Below, one piece after another: positions 9,613 through 19,499 of a stretch of 64,000 nt of DNA (positions are counted from its first letter, which is position 1; each line of letters begins with the position of its first letter). The DNA is from Asterias amurensis (Eukaryota > Echinodermata > Asteroidea > Forcipulatida > Asteriidae). The stretch spans positions 22,950,001-23,014,000 of the forward strand of contig NC_092650.1 in NCBI RefSeq assembly GCF_032118995.1. The letters run 5' to 3'. The notes below the pieces were generated by a model that was not told the origin of the DNA, ran no database searches, and worked only from the letters and a program-made list of their open reading frames with translations. The position numbers and the translations under genes are program-made.

Positions 9613-12208
9613 CTTGATGATTTCTTGAGTAAATCAGCGGGTGGGAAAAACCATCAGAGCACCAGTGGCTCAATCCCTTGATACTGCGGACCACTGAATG
9701 ATAAGTAGATAATTAAATTGAAAGAAAAGTTACCGATGTTAATATTTTAAATACATTATAATATAATCAAAATGTTACAATAAACTTGTAAAACAAAAAA
9801 ACATTTTCCCTCGCAAATTGTGTTGTCATCATGACCACAACGTGCACATGAAAAACTGGTGTGTTGGGTCAAAACGAGTGAAACACAGTGTGGTCAGATT
9901 CAACATTCATTGTTTCTCGAAATGTAAATTAATTCAAAAAAATCTATTTCTATTTTACTTTTATGATAAAAATGTTGGGGACCAATAAATTATAGTAATC
10001 AGAAAGAGGACTACCCCTTTTTCATCTCGTTTTGAATTTACTTTTCAACTCGTTTGGAATTTACTTTTCAACAAGTGATCTTGTTTTTATAATATTAGGC
10101 TGTTTACAAAGTTAATAATAATAATTATAATAAAACTAATATAGTCTTAATATATAATAATATATTCTATACTATAATTTAAAAATTATGTTATGACTGT
10201 ATCAATTAAATTAATAAATAAACCTCTTATTTATACTATGTGGAAAAGTTTCCGTATGGCGCCATCACTTTTTCATTCGAAATAAAATAATATAGTATCT
10301 AATTTACCTGATTGATATATCCCTTTTTGTCAAAATGAGTGAAAAAGTGGTGGCGCCATACGGAAAGTTATCCGATTGCTCTACAATTTAAATTCAAACA
10401 AACAAACAAACTAACGATTAATTTATTTTGTATTTCAATCAATCAATAAACCCGGAAGTGTGTGACTGTGGTGAGTGGTGAGTGTCACTCTGTCAACAAC
10501 GAAATCAGAATGATTCAAGATTGAGACCCGAGGGTGGAAAAACCCAACATAAAAGTACACACTCAAAACAATTCAGGCTTCAGTCTGCTGTGTCACAAAG
10601 TAGTAAGACTAGAAAATATAACAAACTTGACAATCTTTACCTTGAACACACAAATCTCCTGCAAACACTGATATCTTTTAACAACTTCGGAGTTCCAGGT
10701 TCACTTTCAAGCACAAACTTCCCATTGATGACATTTCAATGGTCCCCGTTATGTCTGTACAAATAACATTGTGGAGATGCACGGTACCAGTGGAAGGATA
10801 CTTTACCACTAATGTGGTATAGCGCCCTCAATGTCAAAGCAAGACAAATTAACTTGTAGAATTACACGCCTGTGTAAACCGACCATTATCAGCAAGGACC
10901 AGTCTTTGCTCTGTGCATGTATAAGGGCTTCAATAGGCAAACTGCCAACTAGGCTTAGTAATGCTTTGGAGGTCACTGGTTTGACCACAGTAATTTTTTC
11001 TTTGTTCAACCCCAAATCATAAAAAAAAAATAACCAGTCAGTTTCCCTTGACGCAAAACAGCCAATACAGGATGATCTCAAATATATAGATATTACAGTT
11101 TCTGATAGCTGCAGCAGTCTACATAGGAAACATACAAAAAATATAACGAGTCTCTTTACCTCTTTACCTAAAAATGGGTTTTCTCCAGAACGCTCCAAGC
11201 CAAATTCCTAAAAAACATTGGGTTACACAAACCGGACATCAGTGTTGGCTATTTGATGTGAAAAATAGCGCCCTCCGCTTCCCAGGTTGTATTGTCATAT
11301 TGTAATTTGGGTATAGCTACACAGCAGAATGGACAAAGATTGTTGACAGAATAGCCCATGTGACCTTTGTTTACAAGTGTGACCTTGTACATTTTTTGGC
11401 TAGTCTGGCAGGCAAGATAATACACTGGTCCTACGGGAAAGTTGACATTTTGTGTCATAGTTTCGACATAAATCAAAGAGTTATGAAAGTAAAAGCTGTA
11501 CAAGTTTTGAGATGTGCCCCTTTTCATCATACCAAAAGTTGATAGGAATTTGACAGTGCAATCTCCATAAAATATAAGACTTTATGTTTTCTTCCATTGT
11601 GTTGTGCACAAATCGTGCCTGCAGGAGCTTAAGAAGTCCAGGCTTGGTGGCTCTTTAGTAAACATGTGATGTCACAGGTCACATCGTCTATAGGGAGATC
11701 GCCAGAAATAGAGCTAGAGATAGCTCAATTTGTAGAGAGCTGGAAAATTAATCTGGTCGTTGGTATGAATCCCGCTCAAGTAAATTTGTCTTTGTTCAAC
11801 CCACAAATCACAATTGTATAGCTTTATTTTCCTTTAAAAAAAAGGAAAAAAATCGAACAGACAACAAAAATATCGGAGGGGGTGGGGGTATCACTAGCCT
11901 TGGGTTTGTTACAGTGACTGTGGAATGGAGCGGGGAAGGTGTATTAGAACATTTTGGAAATATAGATGAAAGCAACACAATGTATACACTTTCTTTTAAT
12001 TTTTTTATTTACAATCAGTAAAAGTTTCGTTCACTTTCACATACCACTTTAAACTCCCGTTTGACTTCCAGACCAGAGGTTTTTTTAGGTTGTTTCAGAT
12101 CTTTAGTTTTCAAACATAGTAATAGTGCTACAAATTGGAACAAATATAAACAAAAGGCGTTGACAACTACTTGGTAAGTAAAGCAGTTTTTGTAAAGTTT
12201 GAAAACTA
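9613..12208. other. ELMO upstream region, no gene seen
   Basis: 9613-10242 is AT-rich and presumably holds the ELMO promoter or 5' UTR; CTTTACTCAAG just before the ATG could be either leader or an acceptor. 10243-10375 is a fold-back (CCGTATGGCGCCATCACTTTTTC inverted to AAAAAGTGGTGGCGCCATACGG). 10400-11220 contains only chance ORFs. 11234-11540 is sequence without an identified repeat match in the window. 11690-11825 is a tRNA-derived SINE fragment (B-box-like GGTATGAATCCC). No conserved exon was found. Confidence 0.6.
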
Positions 12209-12583
12209 TTAAAGGAACACGTTGCCTTGGATCTGTAGAGTTGGTCTTTGAAAAGCGCTTGAAACCGTTTGTTACAAAATGCATGTGGTTAGAAAGATGA
12301 CTAAAAGTAGAATATAATGATCCACACAAACATGCCTCGGAATTTCACGGTTTTCCTTTTACGTCGCGAAGAAACACGGAAGTAAAAAATTTGACTCCCA
12401 TAAATGGCCCACCATGTTAGTCGACTAGGTAAACGGAAAACCACGCAATTTCGAGGCATATTTGTGTAGATCATTGTATTCTACTTTTACAACATCTTTC
12501 TAACCATATGCATTTTGTAACAAACGGTTACAAACGCTTTTTATAGACCAACTCGTTCGATCTAAGGCAACGTGTTCCTTTAA
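12209..12583. mobile_element. Palindromic MITE, AAGGAACACGTTGCC family (full copy)
   Basis: TTAAAGGAACACGTTGCCTT at the left and AAGGCAACGTGTTCCTTTAA at the right are exact inverted repeats bordered by TTAA. Further inverted arms include AATGATCCACACAAA and TTTGTGTAGATCATT. The centre has CATAAATGGCCCACCATG. Confidence 0.92.
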
Positions 12584-12658
12584 GAAGCATCCCCAATTGG
12601 TTTTAATGTAATAATAGTATTAACAATTTTGTTCGAAAAAAACAAAACCCATTCCTAT

Positions 12659-13201
12659 ATGTGACCCGCTACGTGAAAATGAGTCAGATGTTGACAATTT
12701 CAAGAATTGAGTTGTATGCATGGCTGGAAAGAACACACCAGCAGCAGTAGTTTGGTATATGTCTAAGCTTTTTGGTGTGTCGCGTTGCTGAGTTACCCCC
12801 GTTTGAAATTAGCCAATACATCATTTTTTCTGAAAAACGAGTTACAAGTAAAGTGATGTTTTAAACTACCATTTCGCGCAAAAGGATACAAATTAGACAT
12901 AAGTATGATCAAAAAATTGTTGTATTCATAGCTTTAAGGTTAACCATACAAATAAAGATCTTAACAAATAAAAAAAAATAAAAAGGTATATATATATTAT
13001 CAAATAATAAACCATAAGGGAAACTGACTGGGTACATTTTTACACCCGGGTAACGATACAACCTGGGAAGCGGCAAACAGGGGATCACCTTAAGGGGATG
13101 CGACTTATATATATATATATTTTTTTTTCCACACTAAACTGTCCATAACTTAATAATGCATTGGGCGACACCTGACTCATTTTCACGTAGCGGGTCACAT
13201 G
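12659..13201. mobile_element. About 540-bp element with long inverted ends (ATGTGACCCGCTACGTGAAA)
   Basis: ATGTGACCCGCTACGTGAAAATGAGTC at the left is matched by GACTCATTTTCACGTAGCGGGTCACAT at the right, a 27-bp perfect inverted repeat (split here for length). The interior contains AT-rich DNA and a fragment with CCCGGGTAACGATACAACC. No coding capacity is seen. Confidence 0.88.
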
Positions 13202-13206
13202 GTGTG

Positions 13207-13333
13207 CTTGTAGCCCTGTTAATTTTTGTAAACACCAAATCATTTAAAATTTATCCAGGGCATAATTCTTGTAGCCCTGTTGATTATCTTTAACACAAAA
13301 TCATATAAAATTTATATAGGGCATAATAGGCAA
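13207..13333. repeat. Two-copy tandem repeat of about 66 bp
   Basis: Each copy begins CTTGTAGCCCTGTT and ends CAGGGCATAAT or TAGGGCATAAT, with ACACAAATCAT-like interior. About 85 percent alike by eye. Confidence 0.8.
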
Positions 13334-13859
13334 GTAGGTTTCTACTCAAACACATGAACCGGACATATCCAGTCAACATGAGAACCAACATATCACCGTA
13401 TCAGTGCAACAAGGTCCTAACTCCAATGGTTAGTTTTGTGTAAATTAATTTTTAAGGTTTGAGGATATTTTAAACAATCACTGCTTGTTGATGACTTTAC
13501 TAAGGAATCATGAAGACATTTATAATAAAAACATTAACATTTTTGCACGGACACTTTTTGACAGTTATGAAACTTTTACAGTTTTTTAGACCCAAAATAA
13601 AGCATCTTTTTGTACTCTAGTTCAATTACACAGAAGATGTGACAGACAACCTTGTCGCACTGCCACAACAATATTTAAAATATTTAGCATTTTTTACACA
13701 TGTAAAAAAGGAGATTGGGGGAGGGCTGGGGGCCAGGGGAGACAGGAGTTTTGCTCCTGGTCTTTTTGGAGTTGAAACAATTTGCCTTTTTAAATATGGC
13801 GAACACTATAGGAGAACTGCACTATTCGGTTTGGATGTATCCAAACCAATTTACCCAAC

Positions 13860-14193
13860 TAAGCTTGGGCGATACCACTATATTATCGAATATCGCCATA
13901 CTAATTTGGAAATGATTTCGAAATCGGATCGATTTGGTTTTAATCGAAATATTGATATATCGTGATGATATCAACTAAGTATCGCAATATCGCGATGTAT
14001 TTCCTAGCTGAGACATCTTGCACCCCCATAGGTTTGGAGTAAAACCAGAAGAATAGGTCATTAGAACACCTCTATTATGCTATGACTGTGTCTTCTACAA
14101 CTTTCACTGGGAGTTTGAAGACTGATGATGTCAAATTTAATTAATCTCGATTATATCGAATATAGCGATATATTGTCGGCCAAATATATCGTG
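13860..14193. mobile_element. hAT-like MITE, truncated at its right end, in the CIAO2B 3' flank
   Basis: Left end TAAGCTTGGGCGATACC matches the complete copies at 5403 and 39340. The right terminal repeat is missing: homology stops near ATATATCGTG. On the CIAO2B sense strand it supplies ATTAAA (14141-14136), a usable polyadenylation signal about 105 bp after the stop codon. Confidence 0.85.
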
Positions 14194-14243
14194 TCCACCA
14201 TATCTAAGAATGGCTTATGACTTTCCAGGAGGATGTTCAGGTT

Positions 14244-17200
14244 TCATCTTTTCAGAACGAGACACTGATTGATGACTTCAAGGAGATGGTTGTTTTCTAG
14301 GGCAGCTGCCACTCGCTCCTTATCGGCCAGTTGTTTATTTACTGAAAGAAAGAAAAATGTATCAATCTAATTTTAGTAAATGCCTCAAAACATACCTGTG
14401 TAATAACAGAACCAGATAATTCTGTGCTTCTTTCGAGCATTTATAAACAATTAAATTTGAAATCCTTTTTTTGTGAACAAACAAAAGAAGACAACGATTC
14501 AATGGGAGACTTTGGAACACAAGGTGGCACCAGACTTACCAGTTAAATTAACATTGTTTTAAAGTTCTGAGCAGGCACACATTACCAAGAACAATAGATT
14601 TACCTGTTAAGTCTGCTGCCACCTGAGGTTTGCTCATAGAGTAATATATAAGAACTAGAGGGCGCACTGGCCTATCTACTCGCCACGGCATGCGCGCAGG
14701 CGGCCATCTCACAGCGTGTGTTTGTGCGGCCATTTTGTAAGTTGAACAAACAGCATCGTGTGAGGGTTCAATAGAAAAAACTCAAAGGTTTTTTTTCATA
14801 TTCAACGCACGTACAGAATGGCGCGCTCGTCATCTTGCGGTCCTGTCGCATTTGTGCAAGCAGCATCACCAGTGCGCCCTCTAGTTCGTATATACAACTC
14901 TATTGGTTTGCTAGGCACCAGCTAGACTGGGCCCCTGTCTTTATCCGCAAGGATAAAGACAGTTCCCTGCTGGCAGATCCAGTGATTCCATTGGACACAT
15001 TGATATCATATAAATGTGCAGTGGCATGAGCTTTCCATAGATGCCCAAAAAGTCACTGCTGTCAGGTCCGCATTAAAATTTGACTGCGTATCTCTATATG
15101 AAATGACTGAGGTCAAAGGTGAAAACACACGCCGGTTTGGAGGCAGGTCTCTGGCCTTATTCAAGTGTGACGTCAGATGTTCAGGCTAGACAACAGCAGC
15201 CAGTCTATCCATCCAGGGCCCAATTTCATAGCGCTGCTAAGCACAAAAATTTGCTAAGCATGAAATTTCTTTCTTGATAAAAACAGGATTACCAACCAAA
15301 TTTACTGGTATTTTGCTGTTGTTTGCTTATCCTGAAAATCATGTGGAAATTTTGATGGTAATCTTGTTTTTATCAGAGAAATTTCATGCTTAGCAAATTT
15401 TTGTGCTTAGCAGCTCTATGAAATTGGGCCCAGGACCCCTGGCAGATTCTTGACCAGGAAGTGAGTCATGCGTGCAGTGCATAAAGGTAGAACCAATGTG
15501 AGTGTGGTGATGCATGATGGGACTGAGCATTTTCTGGATAGACCAATGAACGTGCTTGATACGTTTGCCCATCCCAGCACCTTTGGTTAAGCCAAGGCGC
15601 TGGGGGAAGAGCGAACCATTGAGGTCTAGGAGATGTTTTTAATTGTCAATCAATACCAATACCTGCATCTTCTGAGGCGTGACTTCCAGGATAGATCTTC
15701 ACATCAACCTGCCAAGAAAAAACATTTTTGAGAAATGTCATTTGCCAGCTCATTATCTGTGCCTGTTTTAGAGCATGTCAAGCGCTTTTAGTACTTTCTG
15801 TCTCCTTTTTCATTTAAACTATGCCCAATATGGATTTTTATTTTTTATTTTATATTTTATTTTATGCAAGTCGCCAGACACTCAAGGCCTGAAGGCCACT
15901 TCAAGGTGTGGGCTACAGTTTTTTTGTCCAGAGGCCGTTGCCACCTAATCCTGAAACAGGGTAACCCCTTTCACAGTCCATACGAATGTAGGCTTGGGTA
16001 TCATCAGTCAAAAGCCTGGCCGGTAGAGCAGAAAGCACTACCTCCCCAATTTTATGTAGCAGGTGTCACGACCGGGATTTGAACCCACACTCTGCTTATC
16101 AAATAGCAGAGCTTGAATCCGGTGCTCTTAACAGCACGGCCATGACACGCCACAAATAGCGTAAGGGAGTACTCCCACCCTCAATGTTCCTACCAATTTA
16201 ATATTACACTATTTTCCTTTTGTACAGAATTACCCCATAAAATTTGTTTTTGTTTTTAAATTGACTGTTCGTTTCTATGTCTTTTCTCGTCTTTTGGGTA
16301 TTTGTAGTGCTTCTTTTTTGGAAATTTTTATACCTGCTCCCTTGTGTAATATGAGTATGTTTCAGGTGGTATGTTTAACTTTAATGCTTTTTTCTCAAAT
16401 TTTAATAGTTTTATAGTAATAATTATTGTATTTTTAATAAACCAAAAATAATTAAAAATCTCAAAAGAATTCATGAGATTCCAAGAACACGATGTAGAAA
16501 CACATTGGGGAGGGGATGCCACATATCCAGCACCAAATGTAAGGCCACATAAAAAAAAATTGTTGAATCATCCTTTTTTTTGTGGATGGGGAAGGGAGGG
16601 ATTTTTTCTTCTTTTTTTTTCTCTAAGTTTTGTTGACATGCCAAATATGAAATCAAGAATAAAGAAATCATCACAATCACTATAAAACAGAGGGTTTGTG
16701 TTTTGTTGATGTTTTCAATAGTTTTGTCAAACAAATATAACTCCAAGGACATTTTCTGTAAACTTTTTTTCAAACAACTAAGCACAGTGTAGCCAAAGTA
16801 AATATTTGAAGAATTGTTCTTGCTTTGCCAACATGAATAAAAACCTTCTTTAAACATCTTTTCAAACCTGTACATTTTTAAAAAAATATCAGCTGAAGGA
16901 TCTGGGCAGTAAAAGTATAAAGAGATATCCAGACATGGGGGGGGGAAAAAATGGGGTCGGGGGGGTTTTGAACGGTTGGGCGGGGACGATCAACAATTTT
17001 TTTTTTTATGTGGCCTAATCAAAATGCTATCCATATTGGTTATGTTCCCTGAGCAAATAGCAGTGTTGAATAAAATACTCTTTTTTTTAAGTTTCTTTTA
17101 ATTTCATAAATTGGCCAAAACATAGTATCAATTGACACATGATGGCTTCACCACGGTAATTGCTTAACTCAATTTGAAATGTTTCAATTTAAAGCAAATG

Positions 17201-19317
17201 CAGAATAAATTTTTGTGGTGCAATAAGCGGTATGCGTTATTTTTCAGCAATGTTGTGACACAAGTTCGAAGCTTTATGGTGCAAAGAATCTCACCTTGAA
17301 TCGTGGGGGCAGAGATCTGAGAAGCTTGACGCGTATCGAGAGGCCGATGAGAGTAGCCATGCTGCAGTGTGGTATAGTGGGAGTAAACAACACCTTCACA
17401 CTGTTTGCTCCGTTATTCACCTGAGAGAAAGTATATAAGGAAAACAAGTATGAGAAGTGAGACACTAACCTTTGATTTTGTCTATTTGTGTAAGTCTCAT
17501 TCTTTTTGGTTAAGTGCTGGTTGATTGCTTGTTGTTTTGATTGTTTGTAATACTTGCTTATTATCAAATTTGTATGTTTTAACTGTTAAACCGTTTGCTC
17601 TTTTAAGGAAATGTTTAAACTGTACATGTTCTAGTGCAATTCAACCATATCAGTTGTCATACTGTTCATTTCTTTGTAATGTTTTTATGAAATAAACCAT
17701 AAATACACTACAAACAATGCAACACGATGAGCCATTTGCGTCTTAAGACTTGAATATTGTCAGGTTCATTGACGTGCTTGATCACAAGTTACCACTTAAA
17801 CTTGCATTCATCAGACTATAGAGTCAGTTGCTGTGTCACATGATTCGTGGCAAGCTTTTGCTTAAGGACACAAGTGTCATGACCAGGGCCCAATTTCATA
17901 GAGCTGCTAAGCACAAAAATTTGCTTAGCATGAAATTTCTTCCTTTATAAAAACAGTATTACCAACCAAATTTTCATGTGATTTTCAGAAAAAGCAAATA
18001 ACAGCTGAATACCAGTAACAAGCAAGATGCAACAAATGGAAATTTGGTTGGTAATCCTGTTTTTATCAAGAAATAAATTTCATGCTAAGCAAATTTTTGT
18101 GCTTAGCAGCTCTATCAAAATTGGGCCAAGGATTCGAACCCACACTCTGATGACCTTTACAACCAGAACTTGAACTTGACACTCTAAACCACTTGGACAT
18201 GACACCAAACTGACTGTTTGAAGACTTTTTCAGATTACCTCAACTTGTGAATGAGTGACGACATTTAAATCTTCTAAGCTGAGAGGGTGCTCCGGGTCAT
18301 TGATATGTCTGATCAGATGTAGAAAGTTAAAGTTAAGGACTGGACTGGAAAACATCTTCAGTTAATGCATAATGAGAAGTAGTTGCGATAACACACGTAG
18401 AGCCGAAGCTCCGCCCCACACAGGTTCGACATTTGAACCTGTGAATTTCGCTCCGGTTCTGGTAAGTTTTTGTCCATTTTTCTTCGAAATATTTCCTCAA
18501 TGGTGTTTTGAGTATTATGGCAGGCTGCATTAGACATTGCGGATTAAGTTCGTACCCTCAGAATTTGTGTCATGATTTTTGAAAGTGGTAAAAATGGGGC
18601 AAATCTGGTGACTAGCTGTCAAAATTGTACGTGTTGGACCAGATCAACCATTTCCGCTCGAAACAATCTCGTAACCCTCCGGCCTGGCGGCCGTCGGGAG
18701 GAGGGTTGCGTTATCGCAACTAAATGAGAAGGCAAAAGACGTGCGATGCGGCAGAAAAACAACAGTGAGTACCAAGCAGAAAAATGTATTTTTTGACGAT
18801 GATTTTTAATTTCACTCAACAAAAAGGAAATACAAGCATTATGGATGTATATTGAGTATGTGTGGAAAGTTTTGGTAGTGTAGTGTACAAAAGAAACTTC
18901 AGTTATTGCTGGCTAACGGCCGTAAAACTTTCACCTATCAACGCTGATTTGAAAAACGTATAGCGTTAAAGAGGCCCAAAATACTAGACCCCCTATAAGG
19001 CTCACATGGGAGCCTTATAGTTTCTAGAAGTAGCCATGCACATGCAAGCATTCAATTTCGAATTCCATTTCCATCCACACGGGTATTCACCCGCCGTCAA
19101 ACCCGTGCTGTTTGTGCCACGACAACAACATCTTGACCAGTGACCACTGACAATGACATAAAAACGAATCATTTACAATTCAAAGGATATCAAAAATCTC
19201 CCTTGCATCAATCTCGTCCACTACATCCTCATTTTCTTCCTCTGCGGTGGTTTCTCGGTCCAATAACCGAGTATGAATCGTTGGATTGACGTTCTCAAGT
19301 CTTTCCGTAGGCGCCAT
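14244..19317 (-). CDS. CIAO2B: Cytosolic iron-sulfur assembly component 2B (MIP18/FAM96B), complete
   Basis: Exons: 19317-19191, 18318-18239, 17420-17295, 15708-15663, 14341-14244; total 477 bp, 158 residues (human about 163). Start [17 protein letters not shown], stop TGA at 14246-14244. The protein is a small MIP18/DUF59 domain: [20 protein letters not shown] (residues about 36-55), [17 protein letters not shown] (about 81-97) with the conserved reactive cysteine, and C-terminal [19 protein letters not shown]. In the family it works with CIAO1 and MMS19 to deliver Fe-S clusters to cytosolic and nuclear proteins such as DNA polymerases and helicases. Intron 1 has AT-AC ends (separate entry); introns 2-4 are GT-AG. 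It is head-to-head with TTC5. Its 3' flank contains a truncated hAT-like MITE starting about 50 bp after the stop. Confidence 0.96.
14342..17294. other. CIAO2B: CIAO2B introns 3 and 4: repeats only
   Basis: Apart from the 46-bp exon at 15663-15708, the stretch holds a palindromic MITE (15211-15433), a degraded tRNA-Leu-like SINE (16060-16146), a compound region at 16530-17010 where a segment with ATGTGGCCT(T/A) and G-runs is repeated in inverted form, and AT-rich DNA. No further exon is required by the protein alignment. Confidence 0.7.
15211..15433. mobile_element. Palindromic MITE, GGGCCCAATTTCATAG family
   Basis: CCAGGGCCCAATTTCATAGC at the left and GCTCTATGAAATTGGGCCCA at the right; inner arms GCTAAGCACAAAAATTTGC and its inverse. 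A near-perfect hairpin of about 215 bp. Confidence 0.9.
17866..18206 (-). mobile_element. tRNA-Leu-like SINE split by a palindromic MITE
   Basis: The SINE arm GACACAAGTGTCATGACCAGG stops at 17885 and resumes at 18128 with GGATTCGAACCCACACTCTG (a tRNA B box on the minus strand). Between them, 17886-18127 is a GGGCCCAATTTCATAGAGC palindrome. The MITE therefore inserted into an existing SINE. Confidence 0.88.
18319..19190 (-). other. CIAO2B: AT-AC (U12-type) intron 1 of CIAO2B
   Basis: Exon 1 ends in ATTTTTG and the intron begins ATATCCTTTG, the U12 5' splice-site consensus. The 3' end reads TCCTTAAC, a perfect U12 branch-point motif, then TTTAACTTTCTAC directly before ATCTGATCAGAC. The branch A lies about 14 nt from the AC end, a typical minor-spliceosome spacing. 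Only this AT-AC pair restores the conserved reading [18 protein letters not shown] donor at ATTGTAAATG would place an in-frame TGA after EIFDIL, and using the CAG inside GATCAG would lose conserved residues. Confidence 0.93.
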
Positions 19318-19499
19318 GTTTGTTGTCGTGCTACTTGCACACTAGATATTTTATTGAGTAGAAAGCATGGGGTTGGGTGTTGGTGGGCGGAGTTTATTTC
19401 AGTGGCTCATGCAATCCAAGCGTCAAACTAGTCCGCGATGCACACGACCTACCGCTGGTCTATGGACTCTACTCGTTGTATATAAACAACTTTGCAGCA
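19318..19499. promoter_or_regulatory. Bidirectional promoter between CIAO2B and TTC5
   Basis: Only 182 bp separate the two divergent start codons, so both 5' UTRs and both core promoters must lie within or overlap this gap unless there are upstream non-coding exons. It is free of the MITEs that fill the surroundings. A TATATAAAC string lies at about 19479-19487, roughly 13 bp upstream of the TTC5 ATG. That is too close for a normal TATA box unless the leader is minimal, so I do not call it one. Bidirectional use is inferred from geometry. Confidence 0.6.

Noticed and set aside
10809-11198. 129-codon minus-strand ORF upstream of ELMO
   Set aside because: It has no recognisable domain and overlaps a SINE-like tail (TTGTTCAACCCC) shared with other loci.
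19479-19487. TATA box for TTC5
   Set aside because: It is about 13 bp from the start codon, too close unless the leader is almost absent.
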